Shown piece by piece: positions 17,648 through 25,757 of a stretch of DNA of 64,000 bases. The position numbers and the translations under genes were made by a program. Position 1 is the stretch's first letter; each line of letters starts with the position of its first letter. This DNA is from Rubrivivax sp. (GTDB lineage Bacteria > Pseudomonadota > Gammaproteobacteria > Burkholderiales > Burkholderiaceae_C): contig JAHCKS010000020.1 in the NCBI GenBank assembly GCA_026125665.1, positions 1-64,000 on the forward strand. Direction: 5' to 3'. A model generated the notes under the pieces. That model was given only the letters and a program-made list of their open reading frames with translations, had not been told where the DNA came from and did not search any database.

Positions 17648-18108
17648 GCCGGCCGCCGCGCCGAGATGACGCGCGTGTTCACGCCCACCCAGTGCAGCCC
17701 GCCGAACAGGCGCGCGTGCTCGATCTTCACGCAGCGGTCCATCACCGAGTCGAGGCCGGCCTCGCGCGCCAGGCGGTCGGCCTCGAGGTTCTTCACGCCG
17801 ATCTGCTGCCACAGGCACTTCGCGCCGATGGCGACGGCGCTCCTGGCGATCGGCAGCACGTCCTCGGTGCGGCGGAAGACGTCGACGAGGTCCACCGCGA
17901 ACGGGATGTCCTCCAGCCGCGCGTAGCAGCGTTCGCCCAGCACCTGCTCGTAGCGCGGGTTCACCGGCACGACGCGGCAGCCCTTGGCCTGCATGTAGCT
18001 GGCCGCGAAGTAGCTCGGCCGGAACCAGTCGGCCGACAGGCCCACGACGGCCAGCGTGCGGCAGCTCTTCAGGATGCGGCGCAGCGTGGCGATGTCGTCG
18101 GCGGCCAT
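17644..18108 (-). CDS. CoA-binding domain protein, YccU family
   Basis: A 154-residue protein of the CoA_binding_2 family. It shows the Rossmann-like start TLAVVGLSADWFRPSYFAAS, then GCRVVPVNPRYEQVLGERCY, DLVDVFRRTEDVLPIARSAV and AKCLWQQIGVKNLEADRLAR. The size is typical of YccU/YneT relatives, which bind CoA but whose role is not well defined. It is followed by the beta-helix gene in a GTGA overlap; no functional link is evident. No membrane segment is present. Confidence 0.9.
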   Translation of the reverse strand: MAADDIATLRRILKSCRTLAVVGLSADWFRPSYFAASYMQAKGCRVVPVNPRYEQVLGERCYARLEDIPFAVDLVDVFRRTEDVLPIARSAVAIGAKCLWQQIGVKNLEADRLAREAGLDSVMDRCVKIEHARLFGGLHWVGVNTRVISARRPA

Positions 18109-18166
18109 GGGCGCGGATGCTAGTGCCTCGGCCGACGCCCCCCGGCTGGCGGGCGCGTGAACGGCG

Positions 18167-18748
18167 TCACCGCGCCGCGGCGGCCGGTGACACGAGGGGC
18201 TTCACGCACACACGGTTCTCGTAGGCGCGGCCCTCGAAGACGTAGTCGGTGCGGCCGACGTCGGCATAGCCTTCGGCGGCATAGAAGGCGAGCGCGCGTG
18301 CGTTGCCGACCCAGGCCGTGAGCCACAGCGCCGCGCAGCCGGCGAGCGCGGCGTCGTGCTCGACCTGCCGCAGCAGCCGCCGGCCGAGGCCCCGGCGATG
18401 GCGCGGGGGGTCCACGTACAGGCGCACGAGCTCGAGCGAGCCGGGGGGCACACGCGCGGGCTCGGGCCCGCCGCGCAGCGTCTCGGCAAAGCCGAGCAGC
18501 GCGTCCCCCTGGCAGGCGAGCACGAAGTGGTGGCCGGCCGCCATGCGGCGGGCGAACTCGCTCACCGAGCAGACCTCCAGCGCCTCGCGGGCCAGGTGCG
18601 GCGCGAGGCCTTCGGCGCAGTAGGTGTGCACGAAGACGTGCATCGCCAGCACGCTCAGCTGCGCCAGGTCCGGCGCTCCGCCGGGGCGCAGCTCGACGGC
18701 GTCGGCGTTCACGCCGTCCACGCCGCTCAACTCGCTCGTGTCGCTCAC
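18167..18748 (-). CDS. GNAT-family N-acetyltransferase
   Basis: A 193-residue GNAT enzyme. The acetyl-CoA pyrophosphate loop is RHRRGLGRRLLRQVEHDA (Q/RxxGxG/A pattern), preceded by the strand LELVRLYVDPP and followed by ALWLTAWVGNARALAFYAAE. The GTG start overlaps the TGA of the LysR gene, so translation is probably coupled. The substrate is unknown. A frame to 18820 overlaps the LysR gene and was not used. Confidence 0.88.
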   Translation of the reverse strand: MSDTSELSGVDGVNADAVELRPGGAPDLAQLSVLAMHVFVHTYCAEGLAPHLAREALEVCSVSEFARRMAAGHHFVLACQGDALLGFAETLRGGPEPARVPPGSLELVRLYVDPPRHRRGLGRRLLRQVEHDAALAGCAALWLTAWVGNARALAFYAAEGYADVGRTDYVFEGRAYENRVCVKPLVSPAAAAR

Positions 18749-19791
18749 GCCAGCCGGCCGGCGTGGCGCTCGATCAGCGCGCGGCGCGTCACCGGGCTGT
18801 CGAGCTGCTCGATCCACCACGCCAGCGCGCGGCCCATGCCGAGCGGCCCGCGCTCGGCGCGCCAGGCGTAGAAGAGCGGCGCCACGAGCGCCGTGCGCGC
18901 CGTGCGCTTCATCACCAGGTGCCCGGCCTCGACGTGCGCACGCGCCATCGGCTCGGGCACGAAGCCGCAGCCCAGGCCGCGCAACTGCGCCTCGAGCTTG
19001 GCGCGCATGTGCGGCACGGTGAGCACGTCCTGGCCCGGCAGCAGGTTGATGGTGAGCGGCGCCAGGCGCTGCGCCGTGTCGGCCACGGCGATGGCGCGGT
19101 GGTGCACGAGCACGGCGTCGGTCAGCGGCTCGTCGGCCGCGGCAAGCGCATGGTGCGGCGCGACGCAGAAGACGAACGGCACTTCACCCAGCGGGCGGAG
19201 CTCGACGCCGCCCGGGTTGGCGTGTTCGCCTGAGACGCCGATCGCCAGGTCCACGGCCCCGGTGACGAGCGCTTCCCACGTGCCGACGAGCACGTCGGTG
19301 CGCAGGCGCAGGCGCGTGGCGGGGCCCTCGGCCTCGCCACCGCCGTTGCCGCCGCCCTTCCTGCCGGCGCCGGGCGCGACATGCACCGGCGCCAGCGTCG
19401 CGCGCGCCTCGCAGAAGGCCTGCACGAGCTCGAACACGACCGGCATCGACAGGATGTCCTCGACGCTGATCGCGAGCTCGGCCTCCCAGCCGCAGGCCAC
19501 GCGCTTGACGCGGTTGGCCACCGCGTCCATCTCCTGCAGCAGCCGGCGCCCCTCGTGCAGCAGCTCGGCGCCGGCGGCGGTGAGCTGCGCCTGGCGCGAG
19601 CTGCGGTCGAACAGCAGCACGTCCAGCGCCTCCTCGAGCTGGCGCACGCTGTAGGTCAGCGCCGAAGGCACCTTGCCGAGCTCGCGCGCCGCGGCGGCGA
19701 AGCTGCCTTCGCGCGCGATGGTGTCGATCATCAGCAGCGCCTCGGGCGTGAGGGCGTTGCGGGCGTGTCCGCTCGTCGGCATGGCTTTCAT
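18745..19791 (-). CDS. LysR-family transcriptional regulator
   Basis: A 348-residue regulator. Residues about 14-72 are the winged helix (LTPEALLMIDTIAREGSFAA, ARELGKVPSALTYSVRQLEE, ALDVLLFDRSSRQAQLTAAG). The remainder is a periplasmic-binding-like effector domain (VDLAIGVSGEHANPGGVELR, LGCGFVPEPMARAHVEAGHL). A Gly/Lys/Glu-rich insertion of about 20 residues (GRKGGGNGGGEAEGP) interrupts the effector domain between the first strands; it looks like a loop expansion. The gene is divergent from a pirin gene, and this arrangement is widespread, with the LysR protein controlling the pirin. A palindrome in the 83-bp gap fits as its operator. ATG 19791 is used; the ATG at 19782 is an alternative. Confidence 0.93.
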   Translation of the reverse strand: MKAMPTSGHARNALTPEALLMIDTIAREGSFAAAARELGKVPSALTYSVRQLEEALDVLLFDRSSRQAQLTAAGAELLHEGRRLLQEMDAVANRVKRVACGWEAELAISVEDILSMPVVFELVQAFCEARATLAPVHVAPGAGRKGGGNGGGEAEGPATRLRLRTDVLVGTWEALVTGAVDLAIGVSGEHANPGGVELRPLGEVPFVFCVAPHHALAAADEPLTDAVLVHHRAIAVADTAQRLAPLTINLLPGQDVLTVPHMRAKLEAQLRGLGCGFVPEPMARAHVEAGHLVMKRTARTALVAPLFYAWRAERGPLGMGRALAWWIEQLDSPVTRRALIERHAGRLA

Positions 19792-19796
19792 CTTAT

Positions 19797-19813
19797 TTGA
19801 ACGGCCGCTTCAA
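19797..19813. promoter_or_regulatory. LysR-type operator between lysR and pirin
   Basis: TTGAACGGCCGCTTCAA is an interrupted palindrome (TTGAA-N7-TTCAA) of the T-N11-A type recognised by LysR proteins. It lies 6 bp upstream of the lysR start and 61 bp upstream of the pirin start. Confidence 0.6.
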
Positions 19814-19874
19814 CGCCGCGCGGCGACGGCCGTGCCGTGCTCGCCTACAGTGTGCGCCGAAGGAGACCCACGAC

Positions 19875-20615
19875 ATGCTCATGCTGCGCAAGTCTGCCGA
19901 CCGCGGTTATGCCGACCACGGCTGGCTGAAGAGCTACCACAGCTTCTCGTTCGCCGACTACCACGACCCGCGCCACATGGGCGTGGGCAACCTGCGCGTC
20001 ATCAACGAGGACCGCATCGCGCCGGGCACCGGCTTCGGCACGCACGGCCACCGCGACATGGAGATCGTCAGCTACGTGCTCGACGGCGCGCTCGCGCACA
20101 AGGACAGCATGGGCAACGGCGCAGCCGGTGGCGAGAAGTCGGGCAAGGCGGCCGGCGTCATCCTGCCCGGCGACGTGCAGCGCATGAGCGCCGGCACGGG
20201 GGTGATGCACAGCGAGTTCAACCACGACCCGGCGCGCACGACGCACTTCCTGCAGATCTGGATCATCCCGCGCCGGCGCGGCATCGCGCCGGGCTACGAG
20301 CAGAAGCGCTTCGAGGCCGCCGACAAGCGCGGGCGGCTGGCGCTGGTGGCCTCGGAAGACGGCCGCGAGGGCTCGGTGACGATCCACGCGGACGCGAGCC
20401 TGCGCGCCGGCCTCTTCGACGGCGCGGAGCGTGCCGAGCTGGCGCTCGATCCGCGGCGGCTGGCCTACGTGCACCTCGTGCGCGGGCGGCTCGACGTGAA
20501 CGGCACGACGCTGAACGGCGGCGACGCGCTCACCGTGGCCGACGAGTCGCGTCTCGTGCTGGAACGCGGGCAGGACGCGGAGGTGCTGGTGTTCGACCTG
20601 GCGTCGGTGCAGTAG
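19875..20615 (+). CDS. Pirin family protein (YhaK/quercetinase-like)
   Basis: A 246-residue bicupin of the pirin family. The conserved start LRKSADRGYADHGWLKSYHS and the metal-binding GTGFGTHGHRDMEIVSYVLD (two His) and GVMHSEFNHDP (His and Glu) are intact. Characterised bacterial pirins such as YhaK and YhhW bind iron or another divalent metal and some show quercetin 2,3-dioxygenase activity; in vivo roles are mostly redox or stress related. The ATG at 19875 follows AGGAGACCCACGAC; earlier in-frame starts lie in the promoter region. It is divergent from the LysR gene and likely controlled by it. Confidence 0.94.
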   Translation: MLMLRKSADRGYADHGWLKSYHSFSFADYHDPRHMGVGNLRVINEDRIAPGTGFGTHGHRDMEIVSYVLDGALAHKDSMGNGAAGGEKSGKAAGVILPGDVQRMSAGTGVMHSEFNHDPARTTHFLQIWIIPRRRGIAPGYEQKRFEAADKRGRLALVASEDGREGSVTIHADASLRAGLFDGAERAELALDPRRLAYVHLVRGRLDVNGTTLNGGDALTVADESRLVLERGQDAEVLVFDLASVQ

Positions 20616-20706
20616 CGCTCCGGTTGAGCCTTCTTCGCCGGGGCTGCTGGCGCGGGCTGCCTTCGCAGGTCGTGGCAGGCAAGGCCGCGGGTGGCCGAGC
20701 AGCGCA

Positions 20707-20814
20707 GGTCTTGTGGCCCACGAGCGAAGCGAACATCCAGATCTGACTCGCGCGGCTGTTCGAGTGGCACGAGCGAAGCGAGTGCAACGAGTTCCGCGCG
20801 TGGGCCACAAGACC
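20707..20814. repeat. Interspersed inverted-repeat element
   Basis: A perfect 16-bp inverted repeat GGTCTTGTGGCCCACG (20707-20722) / CGTGGGCCACAAGACC (20799-20814) encloses 76 bp containing two GAGCGAAGCGA blocks. The sequence CCGAGCAGCGCAGG also occurs on both sides as a direct repeat. No coding capacity is evident in the whole 309-bp gap between pirin (20615) and the methionine synthase gene (20925). It could fold into a long hairpin or be a degenerate mobile repeat. Confidence 0.6.
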
Positions 20815-20829
20815 GAGCAGCGCAGGGAA

Positions 20830-20852
20830 GTTGGCCTGCGCAGCAGGCCAAC
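20830..20852. terminator. Strong hairpin between convergent genes
   Basis: GTTGGCCTGC-GCA-GCAGGCCAAC is a perfect 10-bp stem with a 3-nt loop in the gap between the convergent pirin and methionine-synthase genes. It lacks a T-tract but could act as a bidirectional transcription stop. Its loop and stem resemble the inner hairpin at 8478-8513. Confidence 0.5.
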
Positions 20853-20924
20853 CGCCGCAGCTGCGCGTCGCACCGAGCCCGCACAGCCCTTTGCCTTCAC
20901 CGCCCGCGAGCGGCGAACCGACGC

Positions 20925-21947
20925 CTACGCCCCCCGCCGCGCCCCCGCCAGCCCCGCCCCCAGCCCCAGAGCCCGCAGCTTCGCCTCCGCCACCTCGCGC
21001 CGCATCGGCGCCAGGCCGCAGTTCGTGCAGGCGATGAGCCGCCGCTCGGGCACGAAGCGCAGCGCGCCTTCGATCGTCTCGGCCACCTGCTCGGGGGTTT
21101 CGACCACGTCGCTGGCGACGTCGATCACGCCCACCATCACGTCCTTGCCTTCCAGCAGCGCCATCAGTTCCGGCGGCACGTGCGAGTGGTAGCACTCCAG
21201 GCTCACCTGGCGGATCGAGCTCTTCGCCAGCGCCGGGAACACCTGCTCGTACTGCCGCCACTGCTCGCCGAGCGTCTTCTTCCAGTCGACGTTGGCCTGG
21301 ATGCCGTAGCCGTAGCAGATGTGCACGGCCGTCGTGCACGCCAGGCCCTGCGCCGCGCGCTCCAGCGCCCGCACGCCCCAGTCGGCGGCCTCGCTCATGT
21401 AGACGTTGAACGCCGGCTCGTCGAACTGGATGATGTCCACGCCGTCCGCTTCGAGTGCCCTCGCTTCCTGGTTCAGCAGCTCGGCGAAGGCGAAGGCGAG
21501 CGCGACGCGGTCGCCGTAGTGGCGGTCGGCCACGGTGTCGACGATCGTCATCGGGCCGGGCAGCGTGAACTTGATGCGCCGGTTCGTGTGCTCGCGCAGG
21601 AACCGCGCCTCGGTCTCGTGCACGCGGCCGTGCAGCGCCAGCGGCGCCACCACCTGCGGCACCATCGCCTTGTAGCGGTCGGCGCGGATGCCCATCTCGA
21701 CCTTGTGCTCGAAGTCGATGCCGGCTACCCGCTCGACGAAGCCGTGCACGAAGTGCTGGCGGCTCATCTCGCCGTCGCCGATGACGGTGAGGCCCGCCTC
21801 CTCCTGCAGCTTGATCCACATCAGCGTCGCGTCGAGCTTCGCGCGCGCCAGCGCGGCGCCTTCGGGCACCCACTTCGGCCACAGCTTGTCCGTTTCGGCA
21901 AGCCAGCCGGGCTTGGGCAGGCTGCCAGCGATGGTGGTGTCGAACAT
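20925..21947 (-). CDS. Core MetE-type cobalamin-independent methionine synthase
   Basis: A 340-residue protein corresponding to the catalytic C-terminal barrel of MetE only. The zinc ligands can be matched: H209 and C211 in AVHICYGYG, E251 in VSLECYHSH, and a cysteine in IACTNCGLAP (307 or 310). The opening TTIAGSLPKPGWLAETDKLW and GDGEMSRQHFVHGFVERVAG are typical of short core-MetE proteins. These transfer a methyl group to homocysteine, using methyl donors that differ by subgroup (folate or corrinoid protein). The MesD subgroup normally sits beside MesX (DUF1852), which is not seen here. An AGGAGACAAG ribosome site precedes the ATG. The gene is divergent from the sensor kinase at 22185. Confidence 0.88.
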   Translation of the reverse strand: MFDTTIAGSLPKPGWLAETDKLWPKWVPEGAALARAKLDATLMWIKLQEEAGLTVIGDGEMSRQHFVHGFVERVAGIDFEHKVEMGIRADRYKAMVPQVVAPLALHGRVHETEARFLREHTNRRIKFTLPGPMTIVDTVADRHYGDRVALAFAFAELLNQEARALEADGVDIIQFDEPAFNVYMSEAADWGVRALERAAQGLACTTAVHICYGYGIQANVDWKKTLGEQWRQYEQVFPALAKSSIRQVSLECYHSHVPPELMALLEGKDVMVGVIDVASDVVETPEQVAETIEGALRFVPERRLIACTNCGLAPMRREVAEAKLRALGLGAGLAGARRGA

Positions 21948-22184
21948 CCGCTTGTCTCCTTGTGCCGGGGCGGTAGCTTAATGGTCGACCGAGGCGAGGC
22001 GCCGCCCCGGCGGCGCGCCGTCGTGTCGCATCCTCGTCCCGTTCGCTCGTTCACCCGTTTCCGGCGCCGGCCGCGGGCACCGCGGCTCGGCCTTCATCGC
22101 CGCCGGCGCGCGCTTCGTCGCCGCCCGGCAGCCCTTCGTCCGCCGGCGGCCGCACACCGCGCGGCCGCCGCTAAGCTTTCACGC

Positions 22185-23546
22185 ATGAACACGCTGGACG
22201 CGTCGACGCCGGGATCGCCCCTTCACTGGTCGCTCGACGCGCCGCTGCCCGACCAGCTCACCGGCCGCGCACACGGCTGGCTCACGGGCTACCGGCGCTA
22301 TCCCGTGTTCAGCCCGGCCTGGGCGCGTGGGCGCGCGGCGCGGCTGGGCCTGCCCGTGTGCCTCACGGCCTTGCTGCTGGCCGGCTCGGTGCTCGCCGCG
22401 CCCGGCGACAAGCCCTACGGGGCCATCGTTCAGAGCCTGCTCGGCGTCGCCGTGCCGCTGTTCGCCGGGCCCTGGCTGGCGAGCGTCGTGCGCAGGCAGG
22501 GCTGGCCCTCCCGTGTCGAAGGCGCGGCGCTCGCCGCCACCATCGTCGCGGTCGTGCTCGCGATGGCCGCGTTCCACGAGTGGGGTGCCGAGCCGATCAA
22601 GCAGCGCATCGCCGAGTGGACCGGCATGGTCGACGAGAAGGGCCAGCGCAAGCGCGTGGCGCTGATGATCGGCGTCACCATCCGGACGCCGGATGCGCCG
22701 AACGCGCCGGACGTGCCGGTGTCGGCACCGGCGGCGGCCGGCAGCGCCGCCACCGCCGCGGACACGCCGGCCGCCGCCGACCCATCCCGCGGCCCGACGC
22801 CCGAAGGCCGCGTGCTCATGGCGCTGGCCACGTTCGCCTTCGCCGGCGGCTTCGCCTTGCCGCGCTGGTGGCGCGAGCGCGACGGCCTGGCGGCGCTGGC
22901 GCGCGAGCGCGAGTTGGCACACGCGCAGGCGCAGCGGCGCGAGGCGGAGCTGCGCCTGTCGGTGCTGGCCGCGCAGGTCGAGCCGCACTTCCTCTTCAAC
23001 ACGCTGGCCGGCGTGCGCAGCGCCATCGCCACCGACCCGGCGCGCGCCAGCGAGATGATCGACCGCCTCACCGACTACCTGCGCGCGGCCATCCCGCGCC
23101 TGCGCGCCGATGGTGGGGCCGAAGGCGCCACCCTCGGCGGCCAGCTGGAGATCGTGCGCGCCTACCTCGGCCTGATGCGCGCGCGCATGCCACGGCTGGC
23201 GTTCGAGATCGACGTCGCCCAGGCGCTGCAGCGGCTGCCGTTCCCGCCGCTGATGCTGATCTCGCTGGCCGAGAACGCCGTCAAGCACGGCGTCGAGCCG
23301 AAGATCGGGCCGGCGCGCATCGTCATCGACGCCCGCGTCGCCGCCGACGGCCGCCTGCAGGTGACCGTCACCGACGACGGGGTGGGCTTCGGCGGGGCGG
23401 GCGGCGGGGTCACCGCCGGCGGCGGGCTCGGCCTGGCCAACATCCGCGAGCGCCTGGCGCAGATGTTCGGCGAACGGGCCGCCCTCGACCTGCGCGCGCG
23501 TGCCGAGGGGGGCGTGACGGCGAGCGTGACCTTGCCCGTATCCTGA
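22185..23546 (+). CDS. LytS/YehU-type sensor histidine kinase
   Basis: A 453-residue membrane kinase. Hydrophobic segments occur at about 55-70, 85-105, 115-130 and 210-225. An Ala/Pro-rich linker (about 165-205) precedes the last one. The His_kinase domain carries the phospho-histidine motif QVEPHFLFNTLAGVRSAIAT, and the ATP-binding end has LISLAENAVKHGVEPKIGPA and DDGVGFGGAGGG, then GLGLANIRERL. It lies 35 bp upstream of a LytTR response regulator and surely works with it. Members of this family sense cell-wall or membrane state or small metabolites; the signal here is unknown. The ATG at 22185 has only a weak ribosome site (CTAAGC), and earlier in-frame starts lie far upstream in non-coding DNA. 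Confidence 0.92.
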   Translation: MNTLDASTPGSPLHWSLDAPLPDQLTGRAHGWLTGYRRYPVFSPAWARGRAARLGLPVCLTALLLAGSVLAAPGDKPYGAIVQSLLGVAVPLFAGPWLASVVRRQGWPSRVEGAALAATIVAVVLAMAAFHEWGAEPIKQRIAEWTGMVDEKGQRKRVALMIGVTIRTPDAPNAPDVPVSAPAAAGSAATAADTPAAADPSRGPTPEGRVLMALATFAFAGGFALPRWWRERDGLAALARERELAHAQAQRREAELRLSVLAAQVEPHFLFNTLAGVRSAIATDPARASEMIDRLTDYLRAAIPRLRADGGAEGATLGGQLEIVRAYLGLMRARMPRLAFEIDVAQALQRLPFPPLMLISLAENAVKHGVEPKIGPARIVIDARVAADGRLQVTVTDDGVGFGGAGGGVTAGGGLGLANIRERLAQMFGERAALDLRARAEGGVTASVTLPVS

Positions 23547-23581
23547 GCTCCCCGCCGCCCCTGCCCGAAGGACGACCGACG

Positions 23582-24364
23582 ATGCCACGTGCGCTGATCG
23601 CCGACGACGAGGACCTGCCGCGCGCCGAGCTGAGGCGCATGCTGGCGGTCGCGTGGCCGGCACTGGAGATCGTTGCCGAGTGCGAACACGGGCCGGCCGC
23701 GGTGGAGGCGATTGCCGAGCACGCCCCGGACGTCGCCTTCCTCGACATCCGCATGCCCGGCTCTTCGGGGCTCGACGTCGCGCGCGCGGCGGCCGGGCGC
23801 TGCCACGTCGTCTTCACCACGGCGTACGACAGCCATGCCGTCGCCGCCTTCGAGGCCGGTGCCGTCGACTACCTGCTGAAGCCGGTGGCCGCCGGGCGCC
23901 TGGCGCAGGCCGTGGCGCGCCTGAAGGAACGGCTCGCCGCCAAGAGCACGGCGCCCGATCTCGGCGGCCTCGTCGAGCAGATCGCGGCGCAGCTGCGCCG
24001 GGACGGACCGCCCGAAGGACCGCAGGCGCAGGCCACACCGCGCCTGCGCTGGGTGAGCGCGAGCATCGGCGACACGATCAAGCTGTTCGGCATCGACGAG
24101 GTGCTGTTCTTCCAGAGCGACGAGAAGTACACGCGTGTCGTCACCGCCCGCGACGAGGCGCACGTGCGCAAGCCGCTGAAGGAGATCGCCGACGGCCTGG
24201 ACCCCGACGAGTTCTGGCAGGTGCACCGCGGCACCATCGTGCGCGCCAGCGAGATCACGCGCGCCGTGCGCGACGATCTCGGCCGCTACACGCTGCACCT
24301 GAAGCATCACAAGGAGACACTGCCGGTGAGCCAGGCCTGGGCCTGGCGCTTCAAGCCGATGTAG
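23582..24364 (+). CDS. LytTR-family response regulator
   Basis: A 260-residue regulator. The receiver domain starts MPRALIADDEDLPRAELRRM, with the phospho-aspartate in DVAFLDIRMPGSSGLD and the conserved lysine in DYLLKPVAAGRL. A linker of about 40 residues leads to the LytTR DNA-binding domain (DEVLFFQSDEKYTRVVTARD, FWQVHRGTIVRASEITRAVR, and the end TLPVSQAWAWRFKPM). It is the AlgR/LytR type, paired with the kinase just upstream. A 169-bp gap follows before the next operon. Confidence 0.94.
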   Translation: MPRALIADDEDLPRAELRRMLAVAWPALEIVAECEHGPAAVEAIAEHAPDVAFLDIRMPGSSGLDVARAAAGRCHVVFTTAYDSHAVAAFEAGAVDYLLKPVAAGRLAQAVARLKERLAAKSTAPDLGGLVEQIAAQLRRDGPPEGPQAQATPRLRWVSASIGDTIKLFGIDEVLFFQSDEKYTRVVTARDEAHVRKPLKEIADGLDPDEFWQVHRGTIVRASEITRAVRDDLGRYTLHLKHHKETLPVSQAWAWRFKPM

Positions 24365-24443
24365 CGCTCGCGCGGGGCCGCTCGCGCGGCCACCGGGCAT
24401 GACCGCACTCACCGCGGGGACGTGTGCCGCCGCTTGGAGAGGT

Positions 24444-24467
24444 ATTTACATTTGTTAAAATGTAAAT
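24444..24467 (+). promoter_or_regulatory. AT-rich palindromic operator/promoter (motif copy 1)
   Basis: ATTTACATTT and AAAATGTAAAT form a near-perfect inverted repeat around GTT in otherwise very GC-rich DNA, 66 bp upstream of the antiporter ATG. It contains TACATTTGT, shared as TAYATTTGT with the promoters at 32619 and 37083. It can hold a -10-like element and be bound by a TetR- or MarR-type dimer; the regulator is not known. Confidence 0.6.
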
Positions 24468-24533
24468 AGCCCGCCTACGATAGCCGGGCACAACACGGAC
24501 CCCGCGCGACGGGGCGCAACGAGAGGAGGCGAC

Positions 24534-25757
24534 ATGACGGCAGACCTGGAGAGGTGGTTCGGCCGCTTCGGCGTGCCCGACGACCTCGTGCTGCTGACCG
24601 CGATGCTGGTGGCCGGCGCGCTGGCCGGCGAGGTGATCGCGCGCACGACGCGCTTGCCGCGCCTCGTCGGCTACACGCTGGCCGGCTGGCTGGCCGCCGC
24701 CAGCGGGCTGGGCGCCGCGCTGCCGCTCGGCGGCATGGCCGCGCTCGTGGTCGACGTGGCGCTCGGCCTGCTGCTGTTCGAGATCGGCACGCGCGTGCGC
24801 CTGCGCTGGCTGCGCCGCAACCCGGGCCTGCTCGCCACCAGCGTGCTCGAGTCGGTGCTCGGCGCCACCGCCGTCTACTTCAGCCTGACGGCCTTCGGCC
24901 AGCCGCCGCTGGTGGCCGCGGCCTGCGCCGTGCTCGCCGTGCCCGCTTCGGCCGCAGTGGCCGGCCGCGTGGCGCTGGAGCTCGGCGCCGACGGCCAGGT
25001 GACGCAGCGCATGACGATGCTGACGGCACTGAACACGCTGTTCGGCGTGCTGGCGCTGGTCGTCTTCAAGGCGGGCACGCATGCCGGGCCGCTGCCGGCC
25101 TGGCCGGCCGCCCTGCTGGCCCTGGCGGGCTCGTCGGCCCTGGCGGTGCTGCTGGCCGCCGTGCTGGCCGCCGCCGTGGCGCTGGCGGCGCGCCGGCTCG
25201 ACCTGCGCAACGAGAGTGCGGTGCTGCTGCTGCTGGGCCTCGTGCTGCTGGCAGTGGCCACCGCCCGCTGGCTCGGCGCCTCGACGCTGCTGGTGCCGCT
25301 GCTGGCCGGGCTCGGCCTGCGCAACTTCAGCCAGCGGCCCTGGGTGTGGCCGCGGCATTTCGGCACCGCCGGCGGCGTGCTCGTGCTCGGGCTCTTCGTC
25401 GTCGTCGGCTCGGCCTGGTCACCCGAGGTGCTGGCTGCCGGCGGCCTGGCGGCCCTCGTGCTGGTGGCCGCGCGCAGCCTCGGCAAGGGCGCCGCCGTCG
25501 TGCTGATGAGCCCGTTCGCGCGCACCACGGTGCGCCAGTCGGTGGCGCTGGCGGTGACGCTGACGCCGCTGTCGGCCACGGTGCTCGTCATGCTCACCGA
25601 GCTGATGCGCTGGAACGCCGGGCTCGGCGCGCAGGCCGCGCCGATCGTGCTCACCGCCGTCGTCGTGCTCGAGCTGCTCGGCGCGGTGGCCGTGCAGCTC
25701 GCACTGCGTCTGGCCGGCGAACACGCGCAACCGGGCGAAGGAGGTGCCCCGCGATGA
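24534..25757 (+). CDS. Kef/CPA2-like cation-proton antiporter (no RCK domain)
   Basis: A 407-residue, highly hydrophobic protein with about 12 membrane segments, starting near residue 17 ([20 protein letters not shown]). The pattern [20 protein letters not shown] and [13 protein letters not shown] is that of Na+/H+ exchanger (CPA2) proteins; the family usually reads GY-LAG and L-LF-IG. It lacks the C-terminal RCK/TrkA-N domain of KefB and KefC. A GAGAGGAGGCGAC ribosome site precedes the ATG. It is the first gene of an operon whose second gene starts in an ATGA overlap. Likely role: K+ or Na+ exchange for protons across the inner membrane under stress. Confidence 0.82.
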   Translation: MTADLERWFGRFGVPDDLVLLTAMLVAGALAGEVIARTTRLPRLVGYTLAGWLAAASGLGAALPLGGMAALVVDVALGLLLFEIGTRVRLRWLRRNPGLLATSVLESVLGATAVYFSLTAFGQPPLVAAACAVLAVPASAAVAGRVALELGADGQVTQRMTMLTALNTLFGVLALVVFKAGTHAGPLPAWPAALLALAGSSALAVLLAAVLAAAVALAARRLDLRNESAVLLLLGLVLLAVATARWLGASTLLVPLLAGLGLRNFSQRPWVWPRHFGTAGGVLVLGLFVVVGSAWSPEVLAAGGLAALVLVAARSLGKGAAVVLMSPFARTTVRQSVALAVTLTPLSATVLVMLTELMRWNAGLGAQAAPIVLTAVVVLELLGAVAVQLALRLAGEHAQPGEGGAPR

